NCBI GenBank assembly: GCA_002812745.2
Contig: NCSJ02000082.1
Location: 81,160-145,159, forward strand
Reading direction: 5' to 3'
DNA: 64,000 nucleotides
DNA from: Scytalidium lignicola
Lineage: Eukaryota; Ascomycota; Leotiomycetes
Shown one piece after another: positions 10,201 through 23,275 of the stretch. Position numbers and translations under genes: made by a program. The first letter of the stretch is position 1; each line of letters starts with the position of its first letter. Below the pieces are notes generated by a model, which did no database searches, had not been told where the DNA came from, and saw only the letters and a program-made list of their open reading frames with translations.

Positions 10201-13071
10201 GCAGTTGGTAATGGTGATGGCAATGATGATGCAATACCTGTAGTAGTAGGGAATGTGTTGAGTATCCCCGCTCACAGAGACGGCAGAACCAAATAGTAGG
10301 AAATATGCACATAGTCGAGCTGCATATAGCATTGGAGGGCGATTATTCTCTGGCTGTCTTCATAGATGTGGCTGTTATCGTAAGGACCAATAGGTATCAA
10401 CGCATTATTGAAATAAGACTTTGTGCCAAGCAGAGTGAGCAAATTGGAGCAAGCTTCTTAATCTTTGATCCGTGTTATCTCGGATGAGAACACTGACAAA
10501 AGATGAGATATGCAGCCCAACACAAGGTTGCGACGAATTGAAGCCTTGCCGTGACATGAGGTTCCAGACCATATCTAAAAAAGGCCTTCTGTCTTGCAAG
10601 AACCTTGCTAATAGATCAATAACTCTATGCCTTATCGCAAGGCAAGCCAGGTCTAGGAGTGCGGAAGTGAAGCCTGTTGGTGAAAAAGGATCCCTTAGTA
10701 TCGGGCAAAGACCCGCCCTTCTGCACAACACATCATTCACAACTGCGACCCTTGAACCCAACGACAGCAGCGCGCTCGTATTGCTCCAGAAAGCAAGTAA
10801 AGTCGAATATCTACTGGCTATATCGGGTACTTGGTAAAGAGGCCGTTTGTTTCTTGTTTTTGCTAAAGCCTGCTTTCCCGTGCAAGACAGTTCTGTACCT
10901 TGTTTCTTTATATTTGTAGTATTAGATTATCCCCCAGGCCAAGGTTATATTCAGGGATATTGTCCACTTAAAATCCTTCATTCTCCTAAAACGGAGATAA
11001 TTGTAAGGTAACGACACTAAAAGTGGTTCAAAATGGCTTATGGAGTCCGAGGGGATACTCGGTTTTGCCCGAATCCTTCTGTTGAGGAGAGAAGAAAGAG
11101 AAGAGTCAAAGCATTGTGGATTGCGCCAGGGACTCGGTCAGAGCTGAAGCTCTGTCAAGATGTAACCTTGCTGGCTACAGATTGAAGATAGTGATAAGAA
11201 GAAGCCACCGATTAGAAACAATATTTGAAGCAATATTAAAGCCATCAAGTACAACGCACAGATGTATCCCAATGGACGGATCTGGCAGTGGTTTAAGCGA
11301 GGCAAAGGCCCTGGATGCCTTAGGCAAAATGAAAGCAAGGAATCAGGCATCCGCTTCTATTCCGCTCCCGTCCGTCTTGCGCTTTGTGCAACGGATGAAA
11401 GCCCCAAGAGAAGGAGAGACTGTCTCTAAAGAGCAAAGCTCAGTCAATAGAGGGCGCCTAAACCCGAAAATTTTATTTCATTTATTGACGCCGTCGTGGT
11501 ACTTATGTCTAAATTCAGAGGGTTAAGCTTAAACAGTATAAGTTTCTTACTGGATGCCGCCTAGTGTCATAATTATTGATTTTTGTGTAGTTCAGGGGTA
11601 ATGACAGTAACTTTATTAGTAAGCCGTTCCTGGCCGTCGCTTGTTCGCTAGTTGCTGCTCTAAGCGCCATTGCCACCACCATCTCTGATGCCACAATGCC
11701 ACTGTTGGGGCAGGCAAGATGTATCAAGTCTTCCCTGGGTCAAGAACCTTGCCACGCTGCCCCAGCTGCAATCCCCGCCTCTGCTTACCGGTTGCACAGA
11801 TCACGGAGGTACGGAGCACAACACCTGTAAAATGCACTGTACTGTAACGTATTGCTGAGATGTGGCTGGGTTTCTGCTGTGCACAGATGGCGGCTCTTGC
11901 TGTTGAAAGGCAAAATAGCACCCCTCAAGCAGAGATGCCCGGATCTCCCCTCAAGACTTGTACAAAAAACATATGAGTACCGGTAATACAGTAGCAGCTT
12001 CTCTGGCGTCTCCTCAGTCAGTACTGTCCTCTACAACGAGTCGACGCTCCCAAGGACCAAGGCGCCATTGATGTCTCAATTCATAACAAGTTGGCCTGTG
12101 CCAAAATCGTTTGCAGCAGGGAGAGAGCTTTAGCTCTGTTCCCGTGTCCGAAACCCGGCGTGTTAATTATCGGTTTTCAATAATTCGACCTTGGACGGGC
12201 GTGGCGTGCCGCCCAGCAGTGCTTGTGGATAATGCTCGAAGGACAGGACTGCAACCACAGTACAGTAGCAGAGTTTGTGGGTAGGGAATTATTAGTTGTC
12301 AGGAGTTACAGTAGCGCAAGCACGTTCAAGCAAAGAGACCGAGAGATCCTGCCCAGTCCGCCCGTGGCCCGCCAAGCACGAGGGGCCCAGGGGGTCGTCG
12401 TCCAGGGCTTGCGTGGTGCCGACGCCCCCCAACGCTAGGAATTCCCACCACTACTGTACCCATCCAACGCCATCATCACCACCCTCCACCTGCCCTGACC
12501 CGCCTTGGAACACCTGCTATCGCTCCTGGATACAGCACAAACGCACGCACGCACGCCCGTCGTCGTCACGGTGCGAATGCGAAAAACCATCTTTTCCTTC
12601 CAGCCGCCTAGCCGGTTTTGCAGACTTTGCATACAACTGCACCACGGCGCTGCCATGCTTCTCGATCGCTGCTAGCCGGTTCCACAGCCCCCCGCGTGTG
12701 CTGAGGTGGTGGCCACCACTGGTTGGAGAGGTACTGATGGGCAAGTACCCCCCCATGTGAGCTAAACCAACATCTTGGGCAAAAAGCCATTCCTCCCAGA
12801 CTCCTCTTCCAAGCTCAGCAATCATTCCTTTCTACGGCAAACAAAACCACCTGGGTTTGTGATATCCTGACCTTGTCAGCCCTGTCACCGAACCTTTGTC
12901 GTTCTTTGCCGTCCTGCCAAAATCCTCTACGGCATCCAGTCAAACTTTCTTACACTCGTTTCTGCCGACCTCCATTGAACACTGTTACTGATCGAACTCC
13001 GTCACATACTGAATATCTGATATATACATAATCTCTCTTTCATTGCCTGGTCTTACGTTGAGGGCAGAGTC
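7207..13071. other. Long gene-poor stretch (5.9 kb)
   Basis: I find no convincing gene. From 7.2 to about 9.9 kb the DNA is AT-rich with many stops. A short frame at 8529-8723 and longer ones at 10472-10837 and 11116-11526 lack motifs, start contexts or splice support. From about 11.8 kb it becomes GC-richer and probably contains the promoter and long leader of the GH16 gene. TACAGTA-type motifs occur at 9811, 11836, 11987, 12257 and 12453. A CT-rich tract precedes the ATG at 13072. Confidence 0.5.
12541..12556. repeat. (ACGC)n microsatellite
   Basis: Nearly four uninterrupted ACGC units, followed directly by CGTCGTCGTC. A simple repeat in the probable GH16 leader or promoter. Confidence 0.6.
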
Positions 13072-14530
13072 ATGGAGGGACCGCATTATAGAGGAAGTGG
13101 CACTTCCACTTCCACCGCAACTACCCCAATGCGCCCTGGAACACCAAACAGCAGAAGCAATCCCTTCGGTGACGATATTACACCAGCCCCAGGAAGCGCG
13201 AATCCCTTCGCCTCACCAGCGAACTCGAGACCGGCCTCGTCCTTTGGCTCCTCATCAGCCATCCGAACACCAGGTCCAAGATACTTCCACTCGAGACGAG
13301 TACGAAAAGGCGATATTGAGAAACCGTGGTTAGAAAAGAAGAATCCAAGGGAGAAATGGGTTACAATCATTCCGTTAATTGGCCTGGCGTTGGGTCTAGG
13401 TCTTGCAGGTTTCCTGGTATATGATGGTCTCTCGTCAGTCGTACACCATAAGTACTGCCCAGTCCTCATGGAGGATTTCTCCAATGGACTGGACTCAAGC
13501 ATTTGGACAAAAGAAGTGCAGTGTGGTGGGTTTGGGTAAGCAATCTCTCTTCGTACACCCACATACCATTAATAACTAACGATCTTCTAGCAATGGTGAG
13601 TTCGAGGAGACTACCAACACAGATGAGAATATCTTTATTGAGAACGGCAATCTCGTTATCAAGCCAACTCTCCAAGATGCCGCTTTGATTGAGCAGCAAG
13701 GTGTCCTCAATCTGACTAAAGATGGCACTTGCACATCAACCAGTCTTCATGATTGTGTTTCGGTAACCAATTTTACTTCGGGAACCATTATCAACCCTGT
13801 CAAGTCTGGCCGTATCAATACCAAGGCTGGTGCATCGATCAAGTATGGCCGGGTCGAAGTAGAGGCTATCATGCCAGTCGGAGATTGGCTCTGGCCCGCA
13901 ATCTGGATGTTGCCCGTCAACGACACCTACGGAGGCTGGCCTCGATCCGGTGAGATCGATATCGCTGAATCTCGTGGAAACAACCACACATACCATCAAG
14001 GTGGAAACAACATCATGTCGTCAGCACTTCACTGGGGACCCAATTCTGCAAACGATGGGTTTTGGCGTACGAACAACAAGCGACAGGCCCTGCACTCCAC
14101 CTACTCCGATAAGTTTCACACATTTGGCCTGGAATGGTCCGAGAAATACCTCTACACCTACGTCGATAGCTTGCTTCTCCAAGTCATGTACACCAGCTTC
14201 AGCACCCCGCTCTGGAACCGCGGAAATTTCCCAGCCTCTGATACCAACGGCACCCGTATTGACGATATCTGGGCCTACACTGGTCACGACCAAGCACCAT
14301 TTGATCAGCCGTTCTTCCTTATCCTGAACGTCGCCGTTGGCAGCACCAACGGATGGTTCCAGGATGCTCCCGGCAAACCTTGGTTTGACAACAGTCCCAC
14401 GGCCGCATCCGATTTTTGGAATGCGAGAAACGAGTGGTATCCTACCTGGAGCGGATCGCCCAATGCAGGCCAGATGACAGTGAAGTCGGTGAAGCTATGG
14501 CAGCAATGTGATGGCGGTGAATTGAACTAA
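13072..14530 (+). CDS. GH16 laminarinase-like glucanase with an N-terminal membrane anchor
   Basis: Exons 13072-13535 and 13591-14530 (55-nt intron, branch ACTAAC) encode 467 residues. Residues 1-95 are a Ser/Pro/Thr-rich basic cytoplasmic tail. Residues 97-117 (TIIPLIGLALGLGLAGFLVY) form one membrane span without a cleavage site, so this is a type II protein with its catalytic domain outside. The GH16 domain (about 128-460) has the catalytic motif SGEIDIAES with E276, D278 and E281, preceded by WLWPAIWMLP and GRVEVEAIMP. Such enzymes cut or transfer beta-1,3 (or mixed) glucan chains; the intact ExDxxE motif predicts activity. It is shorter than the Kre6/Skn1 proteins and closer to laminarinase-like GH16. 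It probably remodels wall glucan at the cell surface, in keeping with the GT2, FAS1 and GH3 genes downstream. Confidence 0.9.
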
Positions 14531-16931
14531 GCGTTCGGGATGTGATATATGAATTCTGATCCTTGACTCACCATTTATGTATCGATGTTGGGGGGGNTAC
14601 AGTATCTGTAGTTTGTCTACCCTTTATTTTCAACTTTAATTGACGGCGCTCACGGAGGGTTTGGTTCATGGAGAAATTAATAGACTTGGATGCGTNCTTT
14701 TTATTATATTTGAGTTGGATATAAATGCAAGGCCAATTGTTTTTTAAATGCTGGCAACGAAAANGAGAAATGTTTTTNATTACTAAAATGCTTGTGGATG
14801 ATTATTATGTATGGAGGTTTATTCTTTTGGTGGCTGTGTAGAAGCAAGCAAAGCAAGATATTTTTCTAGTCGTTTTCCCCTTGGCGAATATCCCCGATAA
14901 TACACTTTTTTNCTTCTTTAACACCCGAATACGCACAACTACGCATAGTAGAGAATATCACGAAAAATGAAAAAGACGCAATAATCTATCTATATCATCT
15001 CCATCATCTTCTTTTACCGTGTCTTTATTTTTCAAAATTCTAGGTACCCATCATTCTTCATCACGTGCAATATTGCCCCCTTTTTCAGCTACCCCATCAA
15101 AGTANTCCTGTCAGGTACCCATCTTGGCCTGCAGATGAGTAACTCACTCTCTCAAAGAAGGAAAAGAACAGCCCCACGCCACAGCAAGACCCTACATGCG
15201 TTGCAGAAGCAGTAGTTGGTAGCAAATAAGTATGCCTAGCGTTACCGCCGGAGTGGCCATGTGAAGAGATAGGCCTCTTCATACGCCTATATTCTGCCTT
15301 CTACAGAATACGACGAGAACAAATTGATGTACACTGACATTCTCAGTGCGATGATAATATTCATTATTTTACAAGACGTTCAAGCGCTGCATACTCTTTG
15401 TGTGAAGAGCACCGCCCCTTTCCGAAGTAGCAAGACACCCTTTTCTGCAACAGCGCTTCAGCCTCCCTTCATCACACACACCCTTAATCTCCTGTGAGTG
15501 ACGGGAACGGAACTACAAGCATTATTACCGCCTGGACTTTCATATGCAGTGTTAGGCTCCTTGCTTCAGCGGCAAAGGGAGGGAACGGATCATCTCGCAT
15601 ATGCATCAGTCGTCCCCCTTTTTTCCACTTTTTCGTTTATTTTCTCGACATGAGGGGAGGTACCTGGTAATAATTACTGGTATATTTATTCCCATGATTG
15701 TAAGGTATACTTTATGGGTTGCTTTGCTCTGGTTGGGATTATACATAGTTGGGTGTGTTGTGAGAGAGAGAAGATATGTGACTTCTTTTTCTCTTTTGTG
15801 CTGTATTTTTTAGGAAGTTGTGAGTTAATCTTGTAGAGAATATACTAAGGATGAGATATTAGATGGTATTGTGTATGTACTCCATCATGGGTGATATATG
15901 AGATGAATTTTAGTGATGTGTTTATATTTTTACTTCGAAGTTAGGGGTTTGATTGATACTGTAGAATATATTTACCCCATCTGTTTGTGTAATCTAGGAA
16001 TTTAATTTAACAAAAGAGAATTAAAAAGGTTCCCGCTTGCTAATACAGTAATATTCTTCGCTGATTTAATTTTCTTATAGATCCAGTGTGTTGGTCAGTC
16101 TAATTATTGGAAAGGGCTGGAGAGCAAACCCCTATTTTTGCTCAGACGCCCACTAACTTGTTATGAAATAAAGAACAACAGTAAATAACAGCAAAGTCAC
16201 AATATAATAGATAGTTTATTGATTATAGATGTATGTAATTACCACCTAGCCCTTAATATTTTAATTCCCAGAGATATGTACATTCTTGCCTCTCAATTAC
16301 AAAACTTACTCCTATTCTAACAAAATATCTGTGGTCTTAGGCTTGCAGAAGACCCCTACGATTCACGGGAGCCATAGCACATATGTTTGTGCAACTGCTG
16401 CAGCCAGTTTGAGGGTCGTCTACTTCCTGTACGATAAAATTCCTAGACTTTACTCTACCAGTACCAATTGTTTACTACGAGGGAATTACTTTCTCGCCCG
16501 GATCTGTTATTCCAACAAGGGTATTAAAGACAAGGAGAAGGAACTAGTTTGGGTATTTGATTTTTGACCTGCACTATATCTTTGCTTATCCACGACAATG
16601 CATGGTAACGCGTTCATGTATTTGAAAGACGGAGGATTGTCCTAAAAGGGAGACCTGGTAAAAAAGAATCCTGAGCCTAGAAAAGCAGTATTACTGTACT
16701 TGGGCAAGAGAGATATGAGAAAGCAGAACTGGAGATAAGCGCCCAAAGTATGGTACATGGAGGGTTGTACTGTATTTGCCGCTGAGATATCCTGCGAGGA
16801 TTCGGAGATGGGGGAGATGTAAGTTTTACCACCACATTAGCGGTCAGTGAGTCACCCGTGCCCACCACTATCACATCGAAACTGCAAATTGACAATGTAA
16901 TTTTGGCATGGTATGGTGTGTTTATTGCATT

Positions 16932-16953
16932 AAACAAACAAACAAACAAACAA
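16932..16953. repeat. (AAAC)n microsatellite
   Basis: About five and a half AAAC units in tandem, followed by GCCAGCCCAGCCC. A simple-sequence repeat in non-coding DNA. Confidence 0.7.
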
Positions 16954-19900
16954 GCCAGCCCAGCCCTTCCCCATCTGTGTATCTCTTCTCGTCAGGATAT
17001 TGGATATTGGAAATCGATAGATAGGGCTGATGAAGTCTACTGGGTTTGGGGTATTCAAGATAGTATCTTGCTGGTTTATGGCTGTACTGTACTGTATCCA
17101 CAATAGCCGTCTAGAGTACCATTTTTGCCATCATCCGTTATTATTGAGTGCAGAATTGTCGCCGGATACGGAATGGAACCCTCCCTCACCAGGGAGCGCG
17201 CGGCATGCTTGCATTAAAAANGTTGCTCCTTCAGCCTTTTGTATATTCCCTGGTCTTGTGTCGCGCATTGTAAGCTGAAAAAGACTCTGCAGGAGAGAAG
17301 GAAAAAGAGCCGTATCTGAGTGGTACAGTACAGTACATTAGTGGTTTACAATAATATTTACCGTAGAAGGGAGTAGGCATGTTACTTCTTCTGCAAACGG
17401 GAGGCAAAGCGAAGTGGGGTGTTGTTTAGAATGTTTGACATCGTGTCAGTTCTTTAGAAGTGGAGTTTCGTAGTTAGTTCATCTCAACAGTGAAAAGTTT
17501 GGTTCACTACCGACTGATGTCTCAGACCCTTATTTTGTTTTGAATGTTTCACCGTAAAAAAAAATCTTTCTATGTTTATCTTCGCGGTTACAACTAGAGA
17601 AAAAATCTTTTACCGGAGCCGCCTGCCATAGAAACTCCATTGTCAGCCGCTGCCCAGCCTAACAAATAACTTACAGTAGTGCCTGTGAGAATGACGACAT
17701 GGAGAGGGCTTGCTTAAAAGTTTTCTGTCCGATGCGTTAATACAGTAAGATAAGATGGCGGGAATATGACGGATGACGGTTGACGGTAAGCCGTTGAAGA
17801 TAAAATGCTTTGGATGTCAGCATCTACTGCAAGCTAAACTGCCCCTCCCGGAGTAAAGAATCCTTCCCGCAACCTCGTATTACAAGTAAGTAATCAACAT
17901 GCGAGAAGTCCCGTCTCACGGTGAGTGTGAGGGCGTGAATGTACCGGTACTATGTGAATACATGTGTTTTCGACATGCTCTCTAGGATCAGGCTCGGAAC
18001 ATATGCAGTCCGACCGTATCTCACCGTCCATGCTACATAGTGCATCGTGTACAGGACAAGTTCTAGATCGGAACTGCATCCGCATCGGCCCTAGGTACCT
18101 GTTTGTGGTAGATCATAATAAACTAGACCAGCTGTCGTACAGACCAATGCATCCAAGATACTGCAACTTTTTTCTCTTTTTCTTGCTGCACAAGGGTCTT
18201 TGGCAGGTTTCTGTCCTGCAAAGCAAAGCGCAGGGAAGAAGACTGAGGTCGAAGTGCTCAAGCGAAGGGGACCGGGATAACTATTCTGCATCCGAGACGC
18301 AGATCAAGATACACGTAGCCGAGAGCTATTTTCGGCATCGGCGGCTGCTGTGACACCTTTTGATGCTTCTCTCTTTTCACTCTAGTTGTGCTCTAGTGGT
18401 TGCTTTATTGGCATGTATCTCTAGGCTACCATCCTTGGCATGCGGCATTTGGCTTTTTTCGCTGCTTTCTTGTGGAAATTGATCCATGTCTTTTCTTTCG
18501 GGGAGAGTGGATAGACACAAGGGATCTTTTACCACAGGACTGGAGCATGGACGGAGGCTTGGGTTGATTTGGACTAAAAAAGTTTAATGGATGTCCGTGC
18601 ATGCACCGATTGGGTTATTTCCTGCGAATGGTGGCCCTGTACGACTGTGATATCTCAAGGAAGTTGTGGTAGAATTGTATCATGAACAGGTTCGTGTATC
18701 TTCTGGTTATTCTGCTCCTTATCCTATCTTTGCATTGCTGCCATGACAGCCACATGATTTCCAAGCATACCAAGAGTGCAAGCGCTATGCTTGTTTTGCG
18801 CCCCTGAATATTGATATTCAACTGATAAGGAGGATTTTGATAAGAACCACATGCCAGCTTGCCAGCCGTGTTGGGATCGACGACGGCAGGTGCGTCGCCT
18901 ATGATCAAAACCCCAGCGAGGATCGTTTTAGAGTCGGGCATTTTAGTGATCCTTGAGGTGCACTCTGGACTAGCCCTTCTACCTTGAAAATCACCTTGTG
19001 GGCTCTTTGCGCTGTTGTTGTTGTTGGTGGGTCAATGCTGAGGAAAAGCCCTACAGTCCTGCTCAGGCCCACCATCCTCGGCGTCAAAACTCCCGGTGTT
19101 GTTGATACCACTCCTACTGTATGATTCCAATTGAGACCCTAGGAGATCCGAAGTTTCATAACTCCCCTCTCATTCGCGAATTGTTCCATCCTTCAGGCAG
19201 ACCACCTCGTATTCACTCCTGCCAACACAACCTGCATGAGCATCTAGGCGATAAGATCGACTCTTAGGACCCGTTTCCGTCTCAAGGGGGAGAACGATAC
19301 TCCGAGAAGCCAATAGCTCGTCGCCACTTCTGAAAGCCAAGCTGAAAGACATGGTCAATGTTTGTACAGTACAGTATGACGTTTAGCCGACTTAGTGTTT
19401 TTCGAAAAGTTTCGAAGAGATCTAGGCTTTGAAGTCGCAAAGCTAATAAGCATTGGGAAGATAAGAGTGAGCTTTGGCCTTACTTATCCCTGAAGCTGAT
19501 ACACGCTGCTTCACAGGATTTCGATAGTGCCGGGAGAGGCAAACTTCCTTGTTTGTGGTTGGATATCAAACGGTTGGCATTGATAGAAGGGTAGCATCGG
19601 GGAAGCCATGTTGCTAGGGCTAATGGTTGCTTAAGCCGGTATGTTAAGCCTCAGCGGGTCGGGATTGCTGTTCTTGTACGTCGCGTATTGCTGGCAATCG
19701 ATATTGAAGTTGATGTGATCNTTTTTTTTNCTGTGCGGCAAGAACAGAAATTCGACCCTATCTACCACAGTACCATTGGGTTGTAACACAGAAACATCTA
19801 GACTTTCGCAACCTTTGCCCTTCTAACTCATGGAGTGCAGAGCGGGCGAGCTCACACACTGCTGTTCTAGACTAAGATCCTAATATCTCTCTCGAAGGCA

Positions 19901-21250
19901 ATGGGTTTTGCTGAGCTAGAGAGGTATAGTTAAAGTAGTGGAGCAACAAGGCAAACTCTTTTGGGCCGGGCCGGAGAAATATCAAGGAAAAAAGCAGTAA
20001 ATGTACTGTACCCGTTCCGAGTGGATACTTTGACCAGACTTCCAAGGAAACGTTGATGATCCGAGAATTGCTGGGTTGGGCTGGATTCTCTCCCCCTAAG
20101 GCTGAGCATTTGTGGCATTAAAGCCTCTTATCACGACAAGGCTAGGGGTTGGGAGAAGAGCTTTCTCTCAGGGGGCAACAAGCACGCATCTCCGTCCCCA
20201 GTATTATGACGAGAGCCCAGTCTAGATAACCAAGGCAATGAAATTAGGATCGACTAGAATACCCCTCCATCGTAGATATCGATGCGAGGAGAGGGCATGG
20301 GATATCGAATTTTCATCAGGAAGATGATGGGAAACTTTTAGGCCCTGAGATTTTCGCTATGATGGTTTGAAAGTTTCGAGATATCGTACCATCTGGACTC
20401 AACGCCTCGTTTTTTGACAGAGCTGATCTCCCGCGCTTAATTATTTGGGTCGATTTAGCGACCACGCGGTACTACCCTCAATTGTGTCTCACAAAAGGTC
20501 TCGAATAATTGGCTGTCTTTTTGTCTTGACATCTTGCGGTGAGAAGGTTTTTAGATTTATTATTTTTAAATCAAAAACCCTCTCAGCCACAGGAGGTGAG
20601 CTGAAAGATACAGTGGAACAAAGGCCGTTGGTAAATTTGGCACAAAGAAAAAAGATACCGGCACGCGAGCCTTAAAGAACAACGATGATGAATTTGCCTT
20701 TTTAATCATCGTGCAATGTCTCGGGGCTTGTGTGCTTGTCGCGTGCCTTGGTACTGTATTCCGGCACTCAGGTTCAAAAACAAAGGGGGACCTTTTCATT
20801 TCCACCACAAGGGCTAAGCCTCCACATGTTTTTGGTTGTTTTTGAGCACAACACAAAACAAAAAAAAGAGCGATTGCTCTTTCTCTCTGTTTTTTTGGTG
20901 GCGAAATGAATTAGAGTAATTACTACTGTAATTATCCGCTTTTTTTTTGGTTCCTGACGACGACTAGAACCATGGCTCCACGTGCTTGCAGCTGTACAAT
21001 GCTACTCGAGGCGAAGCGCTTTTTTTTTTTTTGTACCCGTACTCGGTCCGGATCACGTTTCGACCCAATTCCCCCATTTTTATGTCTCGGTACTGAATCC
21101 GTCCAGCGGTTACAGCTTTGACTCACTTATTGCCTAAAGGGAAACAAAGCAAGACATTCCTAATAGGCTGTTTTTCATAGAAGGAAGAAAGAGGTTGCTG
21201 ATTGCTTTTGAATTCCTTCCGAACTTGAAGGATTTTGTTACTGTAATCAG

Positions 21251-21271
21251 GCACATACACACACACACACC
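21251..21271. repeat. (CA)n microsatellite
   Basis: A CA-rich dinucleotide tract with one interruption (CACATACACACACACACACC) in non-coding DNA upstream of the GT2 gene. Confidence 0.65.
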
Positions 21272-21700
21272 AATCCTTCCCGAAAATATGAATCAGCACC
21301 TTATCGAGACCTTTGTGGTAGATTAACTAATGTGGGGAGGAGGCGACTCGCAAAAGTTCGGATAGATTGATCAATCAGAAACGAGGCAATAGTAACAAAA
21401 GAAAGTCGGAAATATTGGATGAAATTTTTGATAGTAAAAATGAATGACGATTGCTTTTGTTGTGGGGCGTTTTTGTTCAACACAATAATGGAAAATAATG
21501 GGGCATGAGGAGCAAGCCCCGATCCAGAACAGGCATTCGTGGCTGGCCTTTTTTTTTGTCTGGATGTTTGGAATAGAACAAAAACGTGCCGCGCGCTATC
21601 ATTAACTATGGGTTTTGGTAACGTTGCCGCTGGAAGAAAGAAGATGGGTGGCGGGGGGGGTAAGTGAGAAAAAGGGCAGAAAGGCGCAGAAGGAAATGGG

Positions 21701-23275
21701 GTATGGGTGATCTAGACTACCCCATCTAGACTGCCCCGACCACGGCGTTACTGGGGGNTTGCGCGCGCTACGTAGCGACGCTGGCCGCCTTGGTACCTGA
21801 GCTAGCCCAGGAAGGGAGGTCGTGGGGTCCGAGCTTTCTCGTGTTCAAAGGTTGGGGCTACTGCAGGTAATAACTAACCGCAACCTGATTGTCTAATTTT
21901 CCCTCCACTGATGCTCCGCCAGGGTCCAACTTGTCAAACCTGCCAGCACCGTGGCTGCCCTGGCCCACGGGATCACTGGTTCTGGGAACACAGTCTAGAT
22001 GGCCTCTTCTAGTACGTCCCGTTCGGCGTAAGCTATCCGTGCGGTAGAAATCCATCGCAATCTGGGTGGCCATAATGGACAGCTGGCGGATGGAGATGCC
22101 CTGCCGACCTGGTGGAAATGGTGGCCTCTTCCCGTATCGCTGGCCTAGATGCTGCCGTGTCCATTCAATTCCTTGATTCAACTGAATCCTTCTGGAGATC
22201 GTCTGGCCTAGCCAGCAAAGCCAGCAGCTTTGTTCAGGCTTCAATCGTGCGGTGTAGACCTAGCCAAGACCCCTAACGACGCTTTTTTCCCTCTCTTTCA
22301 TCCTCATTGTCATCCTCAGTCGGTCCGGCAAAGAAAACTCCCAGCACCCAGCATCGGATGCCACGGCCTTTTGCGCACTGTGGCACTCACCAAAACACCT
22401 GCGCATTCGACCGCCATCCATTGGATCGCACTCAAGTCCAGCAACACGCCAGAATCTCACTGACGGAGCCTAGTTGACTCTAGTTGACTGCGGCTCGTCG
22501 GTCACACTAGGCGTGTGCTAGGCTTGTTTAGACTGTTTCCAGATGTTCCACCGTGCCCAGCGTCTGAGCGTCCCAGACTGCCCTGCCTCCAATACCCTGC
22601 ATATCGCCCTCCACGACCCCGAATTCCCACCCGGCCCTCGGCCTGCCCCTCTGGGCCCCGAGTGGATGGCAGCCCGACCTTCCACGCCTTCAACACCCTC
22701 CTGGCAGTGGCGCTACGCTGGTTTGGGTGGACCATTGGCCAGGGCCCCGGGCTCCCTGGGCCTACAGTAGCTCCAAGCTTGCCCAGCTCCATCTCATTGC
22801 ATTTCTGCCCTTTCCAGCAATCGTTCGTTTAGGCCGGTCGATATACACCCCGGGGTCTCGCGCTCCTGGCTACACTCGTTGTCATTTTCACTGTCCTTTC
22901 TCGTTCGTTCGATCCAAAGGTGTTCTGCAGGAAATCGAACTCTCGACAACGAGCTCCCTTTCACAGGACTCTTGAGCTTCGAGATCGGCACTTCACAGTC
23001 ACCGCCGTCGTCCCTCGTAGTAGTAGTTGGTTATCTCATCTTTGGAGATAACTATCCTGGGTGATCGACAACCCCGCCAACTGTCGTTCTAGATGAACCA
23101 GTCCTGATATTTCTCACCTCCAGTCACTCGCTCAAATCGCACTTGTTCTTGAACCACCGGGAGTCCTCGAGTGAAGCCTTGGGCTCTCTTCGAAATCTGG
23201 AAGAACTGAATTTGAACATCTAAGCATCCACAAGACACCAGCCAGAAAGAAAGAAAAGAAGAAAAAACCGCCGCC
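21701..23275 (+). promoter_or_regulatory. Probable promoter and long 5' leader of the GT2 gene
   Basis: Base composition changes here from AT-rich to C/G-rich, with long C/T-rich runs from about 22.5 kb to the start codon at 23276. That start has a strong fungal context (CCGCCATGG). Several overlapping frames on both strands in 21858-22830 reflect the GC richness and have no conserved features. The simplest reading is a long transcribed leader, perhaps with small upstream ORFs. The transcription start cannot be placed from sequence. Confidence 0.4.

Larger units (their letters stand above)
14531..21700. other. Gene-free region, part 1 of the 8.7 kb upstream of the GT2 gene
   Basis: No gene is recognisable on either strand. 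Around ten N bases occur, mostly in T or G runs. Stretches of poly-T (for example 20941 and 21019) and simple repeats are common. TAC(A/T)GTA motifs are frequent: 15957, 16044, 16692, 16767, 17084, 17323, 17672, 17741, 19115, 19364, 20003, 20751, 20925 and 21239. Open frames such as 17964-18353 have no domain features and run through these motifs. Confidence 0.5.

Noticed and set aside
10472..10837. Open frame of 121 codons on the + strand
   Set aside because: No motif, no splice or promoter support, and amino-acid content typical of random sequence.
17964..18353. Open frame of 129 codons on the + strand
   Set aside because: Low-complexity, stop-poor stretch with no recognisable domain; the opposite strand is also open.
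21858..22244. Minus-strand frame of 128 codons upstream of the GT2 gene
   Set aside because: Lies in GC-rich leader-like DNA, where chance frames are long, and overlaps others; no conserved features.
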